Below, piece after piece: positions 45,078 to 52,754 of a stretch of 64,000 nucleotides of DNA (its first letter is position 1; each line of letters starts with the position of its first letter). The translations under genes were made by a program, and so were the position numbers. The notes below the pieces were generated by a model. That model was given only the letters and a program-made list of their open reading frames with translations, was not told where the DNA came from and did no database searches. The stretch is from positions 1-64,000 of the forward strand of contig NZ_VCJS01000005.1 in the NCBI RefSeq assembly GCF_005893125.1, written 5' to 3'. Origin of the DNA: Nonomuraea basaltis (GTDB lineage: Bacteria > Actinomycetota > Actinomycetes > Streptosporangiales > Streptosporangiaceae).

Positions 45078-45925
45078 CCGACCTCGACATCCCGAACGGC
45101 TCCCCGTTCGACGCGATCAAGCGGGTAGACGAGTGCGGCGAGTACTGGTCGGCCCGTGAGTTGATGCCGCTTTTGGGCTACCGGAAGTGGGACAAGTTCG
45201 AGGACTCCGTCGAGCGCGCCCGCGTCTCCATCGAGACGATGGGCATGGACCCCGACGCGGAAGCTTCCCGGCGCCGGGAAGCTTACGGCCGGACCAGGCA
45301 GATTGGCGCGAACTACCGGCTGACCCGCCACGGCGCCTATATCACCGCCATGAACGGCGACGTCCGCAAGCAGGAGATCGCGGCGGCGCAGGCTTACTTC
45401 GCAGCCAAGGCACGCGAGGCTGAGGTTGCCGAGTCTGGCCGCCAGGTTGCCGCGCGGAAGCTGTCGAACCGCGAACTGGCCGCCATGGTGATCGAGGAGG
45501 CCGACCGCGCCGACAAGGCCGTGTACCGGGCTGAGATCGCGGAGGGCAAGTTCCAGGCGATCGAGGCCGGCGACGGGCTGACGCTGACGGCGTTCCACAA
45601 GAAGTACTTCAGCGAGGTCACTGAGCGGACGTTCTTCGAGCACCTGTACTCGCGCGGCTACCTGATCGACCAGCGCGGCAAGGGCTCCGAGCGCGACGAC
45701 GGAACGTTCCGGAACGGTCCAGAACACCGCCATCCGACGTTCAAGGGCAAGCCGTTCTTCTACCTGCACGGCAGCGGAGTCCACGGCAAGAAGCGGCGCG
45801 AGAACACCCGCGTCCGCCCTGGTGATCCGGAGCTGCTGCTGAAGGCGGCGCTGTCGAAGGACGGGCTGCGGGCCAACGAGCACAAGGCGGGTTACCTGTT
45901 CGCCATCGAGGGCGGCGTGTCATGA
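45074..45925 (+). CDS. Phage antirepressor: DinD-like N-terminus, KilAC-like C-terminus
   Basis: 283 aa. Residues about 12-140 (FDAIKRVDECGEYWSARELM, WDKFEDSVERA) match the N-terminal domain of DinD/BRO-like proteins. Residues about 165-283 (LTLTAFHKKYFSEVTERTFF, LYSRGYLIDQRGKG) match KilAC antirepressors. Such proteins neutralise the lysogenic repressor. A 24-bp perfect palindrome lies inside at 45261-45284. Confidence 0.82.
   Translation: MTDLDIPNGSPFDAIKRVDECGEYWSARELMPLLGYRKWDKFEDSVERARVSIETMGMDPDAEASRRREAYGRTRQIGANYRLTRHGAYITAMNGDVRKQEIAAAQAYFAAKAREAEVAESGRQVAARKLSNRELAAMVIEEADRADKAVYRAEIAEGKFQAIEAGDGLTLTAFHKKYFSEVTERTFFEHLYSRGYLIDQRGKGSERDDGTFRNGPEHRHPTFKGKPFFYLHGSGVHGKKRRENTRVRPGDPELLLKAALSKDGLRANEHKAGYLFAIEGGVS
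45261..45284. repeat. 24-bp perfect palindrome in the antirepressor gene
   Basis: Arms AAGCTTCCCGGC and GCCGGGAAGCTT meet with no spacer. In the protein it encodes part of the variable linker (EASRRREAYG) between the DinD-like and KilAC-like domains, where sequence is least constrained. Confidence 0.85.
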
Positions 45926-46062
45926 CCGCCTACGAGTACCACCGCAAGGTGATCGCCTGCTGGCGTGTCGGCTGCATCGAGCGTGACGTCGCCGACCGCG
46001 CCGACTACGTGGGCCGCCACCACAAGCCCACACAAGACGCGAGGCCAGCCGGCCAGGGCTGA
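45922..46062 (+). CDS. Small prophage protein, 46 aa
   Basis: ATG 45922 overlaps the antirepressor TGA (ATGA). The peptide is basic (MTAYEYHRKVIACWRVGCIE) and ends PAGQG. Coding is supported by the coupling and by GC-rich third positions; function unknown. Its stop lies inside a stem-loop. Confidence 0.55.
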   Translation: MTAYEYHRKVIACWRVGCIERDVADRADYVGRHHKPTQDARPAGQG

Positions 46063-46068
46063 CCTCGC
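46039..46068 (+). terminator. Stem-loop at the end of the 46-aa gene
   Basis: GCGAGG-c-CAGCC pairs with GGCTG-a-CCTCGC around the loop GGCCAG: 11 base pairs with a single C/A mismatch. It overlaps the stop codon. There is no T-tract. Confidence 0.5.
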
Positions 46069-46116
46069 AGACCACCCGCTCATCCCAAGTCGGACCACGA
46101 CAAGGAGCAGGAGTCA

Positions 46117-46611
46117 ATGACAGTTTACGACCCACCGCCCCGACGAAAGGGCGGACCGAAGCCCAAGCCCATCGCCGAGCAGTTGCTGAGGAAGGTTACG
46201 CCAGGCCACGGCGGCTGCTGGATCTGGACCGGCATTGTCATCAACTCGGGGTATCCGAGGCTGGGCATCACCCGCCAGAACAAAACCAAGCAGTACCTCG
46301 CGCACCGCCTCTCCTACCAACTCTTCGTGGGCCCCATTCCCGAGGGCATGCAGATCGATCACCTGTGCATGGTCCGGCGCTGCGTCAACCCCCAGCACCT
46401 CGAAGCGGTAACGCCTCAGATCAACGTGCTCCGATCGCCCAACACCATAGCCAGCCGTTGGGGTCATCGAACCCACTGCGAGAGGGGCCACGAGTACACC
46501 GCTGAAAACACTTACCTGCAGCCGCGTCGAGACAACCCGGACAAGACCTCGCGCGTGTGCCGCACCTGCAAGAAGGCGTGGAAGCGAGACCGGAAGGCGG
46601 CGCAGTCATGA
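46117..46611 (+). CDS. HNH endonuclease
   Basis: 164 aa. The HNH core is AHRLSYQLFVGPIPEGMQI, DHLCMVRRCVNPQHLEAVTP. A C-terminal zinc-binding part follows (HCERGHEYTAENTY... VCRTCKK). This is a phage free-standing HNH type that may act as a homing nuclease. ATG 46117 follows AGGAG. Freestanding, after a small gap. Confidence 0.85.
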   Translation: MTVYDPPPRRKGGPKPKPIAEQLLRKVTPGHGGCWIWTGIVINSGYPRLGITRQNKTKQYLAHRLSYQLFVGPIPEGMQIDHLCMVRRCVNPQHLEAVTPQINVLRSPNTIASRWGHRTHCERGHEYTAENTYLQPRRDNPDKTSRVCRTCKKAWKRDRKAAQS

Positions 46612-46913
46612 GCGTCAGCATCAGCGCTACATCTCCCGAGAAGACCGGCGTGACGCCGGAGGCCAAGTACGCCGTTCTCGCGACAGCGGCCTACCTGTTC
46701 CGGCCGGAACAGGGCTCCCATCTGCTGCGCCGGGCACTGCTGGCGTCGATCCTGGCTGACCGGCTCGGCCTGGACCCGCAGGAGGCCATCGAGCAGGCGA
46801 TGTACGGCTGCGACTTCCGTGTGGTCGCGGCTGGCGACGAGTGCGAGCGCCTGATCAAGCAGGCCGAGCGCGCCGTTCTGGCCGCCGAGCAGGACGGGCA
46901 GGTGGCCCGATGA
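46608..46913 (+). CDS. Prophage hypothetical protein
   Basis: 101 aa from ATG 46608, overlapping the HNH stop (ATGA). Helical; TPEAKYAVLATAAYLFRPEQ then LASILADRLGLDPQEAIEQA. No family recognised. Confidence 0.55.
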   Translation: MSVSISATSPEKTGVTPEAKYAVLATAAYLFRPEQGSHLLRRALLASILADRLGLDPQEAIEQAMYGCDFRVVAAGDECERLIKQAERAVLAAEQDGQVAR

Positions 46914-47047
46914 CGTACGTGCTGCCCCCGAAACCCGCCGACGTGGCCAAGCAGATCGACCACTACGAGTACTCCAAGCGGAAGCTGCGCTGGTTGTACG
47001 CGACCGAAGTGCAGGTGGCCGAGCAGCGTCCGGAGCGTGACCAGTGA
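46910..47047 (+). CDS. Small prophage protein, 45 aa
   Basis: ATG 46910 overlaps the previous stop (ATGA). Charged helical peptide MTYVLPPKPADVAKQIDHYE. Unknown. Confidence 0.5.
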   Translation: MTYVLPPKPADVAKQIDHYEYSKRKLRWLYATEVQVAEQRPERDQ

Positions 47048-47232
47048 TGGGCCGCCACTGCGAGCTCTCCCGCTGCGATAACTACGGCGCCGAGCCGATG
47101 TCCGCCTGCGGCATCACCTACGTGTGCCCCTCATGCCGGACCGTGATCGAGCAGCTCACCGCCATCTACCAGGAGCAGGGCGCGGCTGAGGCTGCCCGTC
47201 TCGCTGAGAAGGCGGGAGCGGCGGCGAAGTGA
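47047..47232 (+). CDS. Small Cys-rich prophage protein
   Basis: 61 aa from ATG 47047 (GTG 47044 is possible). Five Cys, in CELSRC, ACGITYVCPSC, suggest a zinc-bound N-terminal knuckle before a helix. Overlaps both neighbours. Confidence 0.55.
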   Translation: MGRHCELSRCDNYGAEPMSACGITYVCPSCRTVIEQLTAIYQEQGAAEAARLAEKAGAAAK

Positions 47233-47615
47233 GCAGCAACGTATACGGAGAACAGCTCCGCCAGAGGCGACGGGATGCACGGCTGACGCAAGAACAGCTT
47301 GCCGACCTCGCGGGCATCGCAAAAACCACGCTCCGCAACGCGGAAGCCGGGCGCAACATGCCCCGGCCACAGCACGCCGCAGCCATAGACGCCGTACTTG
47401 ACGGCGTCGTGTCGGGCGACATGAAGCTCCCCGAGGACGTCGAGCGCGAGCGCACCGTCCGGGAGGAGATCGCCCTCCAGTTGGAGGCCGCCGCCGAGTG
47501 GTACCCGGAGTCCGTCTTTCCGTCCAGCTCCCAGAACCCGGACGCCATCGCGGGCCGAGCGATGCGCTACGCCTACCAGAACGCCGCACGTATCGCGCGG
47601 GGTGAGGACCTGTGA
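47229..47615 (+). CDS. XRE-family HTH regulator
   Basis: 128 aa. The HTH near the N-terminus, LRQRRRDARLTQEQLADLAG then IAKTTLRNAEAGRNMPRPQ, is of the Cro/C1 type. The C-terminal half is acidic and helical. A second early regulator of the prophage. Confidence 0.8.
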   Translation: MSSNVYGEQLRQRRRDARLTQEQLADLAGIAKTTLRNAEAGRNMPRPQHAAAIDAVLDGVVSGDMKLPEDVERERTVREEIALQLEAAAEWYPESVFPSSSQNPDAIAGRAMRYAYQNAARIARGEDL

Positions 47616-47911
47616 TGGCGCAGTCGCGTCCCTGGTTGACGCTCGCTGACGCGTCGTCCGTCCTGGGGATCCCCGAGTTTCAGGTGCTGGACCTGGCCGT
47701 GTCGGGTCGTCTGCACTCCCGCCTCAAGCACGATCACCGCGAGGTGTGCGCGGCTGACGTCATCGAGTTCGACGTGGAGATGCACACCTCGCGGGCCGTG
47801 CACGCGGACAAGCCGACCTGGGAGCCGTGGACCGCCGCCGAAGACCCGGGCGCTTTCGCGGAACGGGCAGACCACGACACCCCCAACGACGAGGGAGCAG
47901 AGCAGCAGTGA
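47615..47911 (+). CDS. MerR/excisionase-like small HTH protein
   Basis: 98 aa from ATG 47615. WLTLADASSVLGIPEFQVLD and LAVSGRLHSRLKHDHREVC read as the HTH_17 wing used by excisionases and MerR-like proteins. The C-terminus is disordered. It could be the recombination directionality factor of the integrase, but nothing proves it. Confidence 0.5.
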   Translation: MAQSRPWLTLADASSVLGIPEFQVLDLAVSGRLHSRLKHDHREVCAADVIEFDVEMHTSRAVHADKPTWEPWTAAEDPGAFAERADHDTPNDEGAEQQ

Positions 47912-48816
47912 ACTTCAGCTTCGAACCCGCCACCAAGGACGAGGCCAAGGCACGCGTGGCCCTGACCGGCCCGTCCGGGTCGGGCAAGACGTACACGGCG
48001 CTGACGGTCGCCACCGGCCTGTCGGACAAGGTGGCGGTCATCGACACCGAGCGCGGCAGCGCCAGCAAGTACGCTGACGAGTTCGCGTTCTCCAGGCTCA
48101 ACCTGCAGTCGTTCGAGCCCCACACGCTGTGCCAGGCGCTGGCCGCCGCGGGCGCGGCCGGGTTCGGCGCGGTCGTCGTGGACTCGCTGACGCACTTCTG
48201 GTCCGGCACGGGCGGCATGCTGGAGCAGGTCGACGCGGCGGCCAAGCGCGGGTACGGCGGGAACTCGTTCGGCGGGTGGAAGGAAGCCCGCCCGCAGGAA
48301 CGCCAGATGATCGACGCGCTGGTCTCTTACCCGGGCCACGTCATCGTCACGATGCGGTCCAAGACCGACTATGTGATCGAGGAGGACCAGCGCGGCCGGA
48401 AGGTCCCGCGCAAGGTCGGGCTCAAGCCTGAGCAGCGTGAGGGCATCGAGTACGAGTTCGACATTGTCGGCGACCTCGACCACGAGAACACGCTGGTCAT
48501 CACCAAGTCACGGGCCCGCGACATCGCCAACCGCGTCATCCCGAAACCGGGTGGCGAGTTTGCGCAGGAGATCGCCGTCTGGCTCGGCGATGGCAAGCCG
48601 TCCCCGGACGCGCTGCACTTCCGGGACCTACTGCTTGACCAGTACGCCACTCAGGAAGACGTGGCCGCCGCCGGCGCGGACATCCGAGCGCGGGGCCTGT
48701 TCGGCGCCCAGGTGGTCAACGAGCACGGCGACGCTGTCGCTCTGGGGGAGTTGGCCCGCCGCCGCTGGAACGAGTTGGGCAAGGCCAAGCCCGCTGACGG
48801 TGGTGAGGCGGCATGA
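47908..48816 (+). CDS. RecA-fold AAA ATPase, Sak4-like
   Basis: 302 aa from GTG 47908. Walker A GPSGSGKT is at residues 21-28, IDTERGSASKYAD follows, and Walker B is AVVVDSLTHFW. MRSKTDYVIEEDQRG fits phage Sak4-type RecA-like ATPases that assist single-strand annealing and recombination-dependent replication. It sits with RusA-like and HNH genes in the same operon. Confidence 0.82.
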   Translation: MNFSFEPATKDEAKARVALTGPSGSGKTYTALTVATGLSDKVAVIDTERGSASKYADEFAFSRLNLQSFEPHTLCQALAAAGAAGFGAVVVDSLTHFWSGTGGMLEQVDAAAKRGYGGNSFGGWKEARPQERQMIDALVSYPGHVIVTMRSKTDYVIEEDQRGRKVPRKVGLKPEQREGIEYEFDIVGDLDHENTLVITKSRARDIANRVIPKPGGEFAQEIAVWLGDGKPSPDALHFRDLLLDQYATQEDVAAAGADIRARGLFGAQVVNEHGDAVALGELARRRWNELGKAKPADGGEAA

Positions 48817-49331
48817 GCGACCTCACCCCGAAGGAGGCGCGTCTCGTCTTCGCTCTGCTGAAGATGCGCGCCTCCCAGATCTCCGCCGCACTCAAGCAGG
48901 TGACTCCGTTCATCGAGCAGGAGCCCGGCGACAAGAACGCCGCCCTGCTCGGCGCGGCCCGGCTGGGCAAGGTCGCCATGACCGAGCCCGAGGTGAAGGC
49001 GATCGTCAACGACCGGGAGAAGTTCGTCGCGTTCGTTCAGGAGACCGCCCCGACCGAGGTCGAGCACATCCCCACCGTGCGCACCGCATACGAGATGAAG
49101 CTCCTGGAACAGGCACTCCGCAATGGCGCCCCGGTGGACGCGGACGGCCAGGAGATCCCCGGCGTGGAGATCGGCTACGGGGCGTCGCCGCAGCAGCGGT
49201 TCTACGCCGACGAGGGCGCCGACCGGCTGCTGGCGGTCGTCGAGCCGAAGGACCTTCCGGAGCTCGACGGCATCGACCTGACCGAACTGCTGGGCGTCCG
49301 CCCTGCCATCGAGGCGGGCGAGCAGTCGTGA
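48813..49331 (+). CDS. Prophage protein next to the Sak4-like ATPase
   Basis: 172 aa. The N-terminal half is helical (ARLVFALLKMRASQISAALK); the C-terminus is acidic (LDGIDLTELLGV). Its tight coupling with the ATPase hints at a partner in recombination. No family recognised. Confidence 0.55.
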   Translation: MSDLTPKEARLVFALLKMRASQISAALKQVTPFIEQEPGDKNAALLGAARLGKVAMTEPEVKAIVNDREKFVAFVQETAPTEVEHIPTVRTAYEMKLLEQALRNGAPVDADGQEIPGVEIGYGASPQQRFYADEGADRLLAVVEPKDLPELDGIDLTELLGVRPAIEAGEQS

Positions 49332-50095
49332 AGACGAAGACGCCTACCTGCTGCAACAAGGCCACCTTCGCGAACGAGGAGGAGGCACGCCGCTACTGGG
49401 ACCGCATGGCACGTCTCGGCGTGCGGCGCGAGCTGCCCACCGACGTGGAGCAGTGCATGCGCGGCTGGCATCTGACGTTCCCGCCCGCCGAACGCGAGCA
49501 GAAGCCGCGTAAGGCGTTGAAGCGGACCCAGCCGAAGAAGCCGGCGAGGCCGAAGAGCGTCCCTGCCGATGTGAAGGCCACCGTCCGCCGGAGAAGCGGC
49601 GGCATGTGCGAGGTCGGGCTCGTCTGTGGCGGCGTGGCGGCTGGCGTCGATCCGGCACACCGGGAGGGCAAGGGGTCGGGCGGCACCGACAAGAACTGGT
49701 CGAACCTGGCCAGCAATCTGCTCTGGTCATGTAGGGATGATCACGACTTCATCGACCAGAAGCAGCCCGCCAAGGCCGAGAAGCTCGGACTGAAGGTCCG
49801 CGCTGGCGTGGCCCGCCCGTGGGAGATCCCGGTGCTGCACAAGCGGCTGGGCTGGGTGCTGCTGCACTCCAACGGTGGCCACCGCCTCGCGCCTGTCGGG
49901 GCGCACCCTGACGGGAAGCGGCCCATCCCGGTCGTCGCCTGCACCACGTGGGAGCTGATCCAGCAGAACGGCGCCTTCGCCGAGGCGATGGAGCGCTACA
50001 AGCACCTGCAGTGCCCCGGCTGGTCGGCTCCGTGCGAGGGCTTGTTCACCTGCGGTTGCGGCTCCACGCCCTTCTATCTGGAGCAGGTGGCGTGA
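49328..50095 (+). CDS. HNH-like nuclease domain protein
   Basis: 255 aa from GTG 49328 (the frame is open further left but out of register with real genes). A basic linker KRTQPKKPARPKSV leads to a CEVGLVC...DPAHREGKGSGG...NLLWSC...DHDFID arrangement, which is an HNH-type fold. The C-terminus has further Cys (CPGWSAPCEGLFTCGCG). Likely a junction- or recombination-related phage nuclease; unproven. Confidence 0.65.
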   Translation: MKTKTPTCCNKATFANEEEARRYWDRMARLGVRRELPTDVEQCMRGWHLTFPPAEREQKPRKALKRTQPKKPARPKSVPADVKATVRRRSGGMCEVGLVCGGVAAGVDPAHREGKGSGGTDKNWSNLASNLLWSCRDDHDFIDQKQPAKAEKLGLKVRAGVARPWEIPVLHKRLGWVLLHSNGGHRLAPVGAHPDGKRPIPVVACTTWELIQQNGAFAEAMERYKHLQCPGWSAPCEGLFTCGCGSTPFYLEQVA

Positions 50096-50289
50096 TGACC
50101 CGGGTCGCGCCGATCGAGTTCTGCCACTACTGCAAGCAGCACGTTGAGGAAGGCCACGACTGCCCGTACGGGCCGCCGAAATGCCCGACCGACGCGGGGG
50201 AGACATGCGGCATATGCAAGCCCTGCCTCGCCCTCATGGAGTCCGACCCGAGGTATAGGCCCGCGTCCGCCTCCGACCATCCCGCCTGA
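50095..50289 (+). CDS. Small Cys-rich prophage protein
   Basis: 64 aa. Seven Cys, in CHYCKQH, DCPYG, KCPTD, TCGICKPC, suggest one or two zinc sites. Its ATG shares the last base of the preceding TGA. Confidence 0.55.
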   Translation: MTRVAPIEFCHYCKQHVEEGHDCPYGPPKCPTDAGETCGICKPCLALMESDPRYRPASASDHPA

Positions 50290-50302
50290 CCTGGAGACCG
50301 CC

Positions 50303-50710
50303 ATGACGCACGTAGACGACTACGACGAGCCGGGAGACGACCGAGAGCCCGGCGAGCCCGAGCAGGAACCGCCGATCAGTACAGAAGAGTTGGCCGCGCT
50401 GCTCCGTCGCGTCCAGTCGGTCGGCCGGTCCTCCATGTGGGCGGGCGTGCTCTTCGACCGGATGCCGGAGCTGGTCGACGAGCTGATTGCAGCCCGCCAG
50501 CGGATCGCCGAGTGGGAGGCGCTGCCGACCCGCGAGGAGTGGACGGTCACGGGAGGACCGAACTTCCCGGTCGAACCCGGCGAGCCGACGATCGCGCCGG
50601 GTGAGCAGGCGGTGGTCGAGTACGCCCGTAGGCATGAGACGGCGCAGCTGTGGCGCCGGATGCTCTCAGTCCACCCGTGGGAGCCGCTCGACGAGGCGTC
50701 CCCGTTCTAG
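50303..50710 (+). CDS. Prophage hypothetical protein
   Basis: 135 aa from ATG 50303. Acidic N-terminus, then helices (TEELAALLRRVQSVGRSS). No family recognised. It ends before a stem-loop. Confidence 0.55.
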   Translation: MTHVDDYDEPGDDREPGEPEQEPPISTEELAALLRRVQSVGRSSMWAGVLFDRMPELVDELIAARQRIAEWEALPTREEWTVTGGPNFPVEPGEPTIAPGEQAVVEYARRHETAQLWRRMLSVHPWEPLDEASPF

Positions 50711-50725
50711 CCCATCCCTGATCTT

Positions 50726-50766
50726 CCGCTGCTGGCCTCGTCCTCGGGGGTCGAGACCAGCAGCGG
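50726..50766 (+). terminator. Stem-loop in a prophage intergenic gap
   Basis: Arms CCGCTGCTGG (50726-50735) and CCAGCAGCGG (50757-50766) are perfect, with a 21-base loop. It is preceded by CTGATCTTC. It sits in one of the few real gaps of the rightward operon. Confidence 0.55.
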
Positions 50767-50799
50767 CGCACCAAGACCACATCTGAACCAGGAGCCCAA

Positions 50800-51285
50800 G
50801 TGAGCAACACCAACGCCGTTCTCGAACCGCAACGGCTCGCCTACCGGCCCGAAATCGTCGACCTGATCCAGCAGGTGACCGAGCCGCAGATCATGCAGGC
50901 CGTCACCGAGATCACCGGCATGCAGGAGAAGGTCAACGCCCTGCAGACGCAGATCGCCGACAAGAAACGCTTCATCGCCGAACTGCGGCAGGCGCAGCGC
51001 GACATCGAGGCGTGCGCGGACCTGCCCCTGTCTCTCCCTCTGCAGGGCCAGGGGGACCCGGTCAAGCACGCCGAGGTGTGGGGCGGCCCTCAGACGGGCG
51101 TGATCCTGCCGAAGGGCTCTTTCCCGGAGACGGAACCGGACGGCTACTGCATCCACTGCGGGAAAGCGGCCTGGCTGGTGTCGACGACCACGGCCAGCCC
51201 GAAGGGTGCCCGCCACTCCTACGGCGCCACCTGCGACCCCGAGAACCCGGCCAGCAACGTCGCGGAACTGGCGGTCGAGTCATGA
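50800..51285 (+). CDS. Prophage coiled-coil protein with zinc-ribbon-like C-terminus
   Basis: 161 aa from GTG 50800. A coiled-coil segment covers about 35-70 (MQEKVNALQTQIADKKRFIA). A GYCIHCGKA motif and a later ATCDP could bind zinc. Unknown. Confidence 0.55.
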   Translation: MSNTNAVLEPQRLAYRPEIVDLIQQVTEPQIMQAVTEITGMQEKVNALQTQIADKKRFIAELRQAQRDIEACADLPLSLPLQGQGDPVKHAEVWGGPQTGVILPKGSFPETEPDGYCIHCGKAAWLVSTTTASPKGARHSYGATCDPENPASNVAELAVES

Positions 51286-51479
51286 GCGCCGCCTACGAGC
51301 TGGTGTGCCGCCTCACCCGGCCCGCGAAAGGCCGCCACGGGAAACGCCGCCGGCGCCCTGAACCGCTCGCCCCGTTCCCTGTGGCGGACCCGGACGCGTG
51401 CCGTCCCGCTGACCTGGTCCCCTTCTCCGACTTTCCCCGTGTCCGCCCCTACGACCCGTCGAAGGGATCCGCAGCATGA
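51282..51479 (+). CDS. Small basic prophage protein, 65 aa
   Basis: ATG 51282 overlaps the previous stop (ATGA) and its own TGA overlaps the next ATG. The N-terminal half is Arg/Lys-rich (RPAKGRHGKRRRRPEP). Unknown. Confidence 0.5.
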   Translation: MSAAYELVCRLTRPAKGRHGKRRRRPEPLAPFPVADPDACRPADLVPFSDFPRVRPYDPSKGSAA

Positions 51480-51892
51480 GCACCGAAACGCCCGAGACGA
51501 AGAACCCGTACCAGCTCCGCCGCGAGGCCGTAACCCGCGCCGTCAAGGCTTGGCAGCAGCAGGCCGAAGAGGCGGACGAGGCGGGCGACCGGGAGCCCAC
51601 CGCTTCGGAGAACGCGGCAGACCTGGAGGACTGCCTGATGGACGAGGGGCTGGTCCTGCTGCCCCGCTCTACCGGCCACGGCAAGTGGATCGTCACCGTC
51701 GATGGGCAGCCCGCCGCACGGCCGGGCAAGGACCGCCCTGCGGGGCCGGTGGACGCTGAAGAGGCCGCTGAGATGTTCCTGACCCGGACGGCCGCCGACT
51801 ACTACAACGAGTACCAGGTGACGATCCGCCCCGCGTCCCCTGACGAGCTGGTGGCTTCCGTGTGGGACCACATCACAGGGGGTGGGTCGTGA
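51476..51892 (+). CDS. Prophage hypothetical protein
   Basis: 138 aa. KNPYQLRREAVTRAVKAWQQ helix, acidic middle, then GHGKWIVTVDGQPA. No family recognised. Overlaps both neighbours by four bases. Confidence 0.55.
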   Translation: MSTETPETKNPYQLRREAVTRAVKAWQQQAEEADEAGDREPTASENAADLEDCLMDEGLVLLPRSTGHGKWIVTVDGQPAARPGKDRPAGPVDAEEAAEMFLTRTAADYYNEYQVTIRPASPDELVASVWDHITGGGS

Positions 51893-52302
51893 CCGCCCTC
51901 GACCAGATCACCCCGTTGTCCGCCGAGCAGCGCGACGCACTGATCAAGCTGCACGAGTACGACGAGCTCATCTTCGGCGGGTTCATCTGCCTGCACTGCA
52001 CCCCGGACGACTGCGACGACCCGGACGACAACGTGTACTACCCGTGCCCGCCGCTGCGGGCCGTGGGAGTCACGAACGAAGAGGCCGTCCTCATCATCAA
52101 GCTGGCCCGAGCCGAGCGTGCCGCCAAGCATATGGGCGACGCCCTGACCAATGTCGGCACCGCTATGCAGAGCGCAGCCTCCACTGCCCACGAGCTCGGC
52201 GCGGGAGCGGGGATGGACGTCATCGTCGGTTACCTGTCCGATGCCGGGATGCTGCCCGCCGGTCTCCTCACTGAGCCCCAGGACGGGGGCGAGACCCGGT
52301 GA
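51889..52302 (+). CDS. Prophage hypothetical protein with Cys-containing N-terminus
   Basis: 137 aa from GTG 51889. FICLHCTPDDCDDPDD with YYPCPPLRA suggests metal binding; a helical C-terminus follows. Unknown. Confidence 0.55.
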   Translation: MTALDQITPLSAEQRDALIKLHEYDELIFGGFICLHCTPDDCDDPDDNVYYPCPPLRAVGVTNEEAVLIIKLARAERAAKHMGDALTNVGTAMQSAASTAHELGAGAGMDVIVGYLSDAGMLPAGLLTEPQDGGETR

Positions 52303-52439
52303 GCCTCGACAACCTGGCCGCGATCGTCCACCTATGGAACGCCGTCTCGGGCGGGACGCTGCTCCCCGTCGTCGCGGGGTTGTGGGTGTTCGTCATCGGA
52401 TGCGCGCTCATCGCCGTGTGGCAGGTGCGCCGTGGCTGA
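52299..52439 (+). CDS. Small single-pass membrane protein, 46 aa
   Basis: GTG 52299 overlaps the previous stop. One membrane helix, LLPVVAGLWVFVIGCALIAV, is followed by WQVRRG. It overlaps the next gene by 8 bases. Confidence 0.5.
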   Translation: MSLDNLAAIVHLWNAVSGGTLLPVVAGLWVFVIGCALIAVWQVRRG

Positions 52440-52638
52440 CCTGATCCGCAACGTCCTCACTGGGGTCGGCGGCCTCGTAGTCCTCGCTGCCGTGGTCTTC
52501 GCCGCCCTGTGGGCGCGAACGAGGCGCAGGGAGGCTCCCAAGCCGCTGCCGAACTCCGACCTGCCCGCTATCCCTCCCAACGACTACCAGGCCCTGTGGA
52601 ACGACTTCGACGCGTGGGAGCGGGGTGAGAGGCCGTGA
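52432..52638 (+). CDS. Small single-pass membrane protein, 68 aa
   Basis: GTG 52432. A membrane helix (VLTGVGGLVVLAAVVFAALW) precedes a basic stop-transfer ARTRRRE and an acidic tail. With its neighbour it makes a pair of tiny membrane proteins of unknown role. Confidence 0.55.
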   Translation: MADLIRNVLTGVGGLVVLAAVVFAALWARTRRREAPKPLPNSDLPAIPPNDYQALWNDFDAWERGERP

Positions 52639-52754
52639 TCGGCTTCGCTGCCCGCCTGTCGGCCTGGAGCGTCGCCTGGGCCGTGCACCACCTGCTGAGC
52701 GCCCTGTGTCCTGCTGACCTCCACGACGTCGAGGAGGACGGCGATGACGCCTGA
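52635..52754 (+). CDS. Small prophage ORF, 39 aa
   Basis: GTG 52635 overlaps the previous stop (GTGA), and its 3' end overlaps the methyltransferase start by 11 bases. Amphipathic helix (LSAWSVAWAVHHLL) and an acidic tail. Possibly only a coupling ORF. Confidence 0.4.
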   Translation: MIGFAARLSAWSVAWAVHHLLSALCPADLHDVEEDGDDA

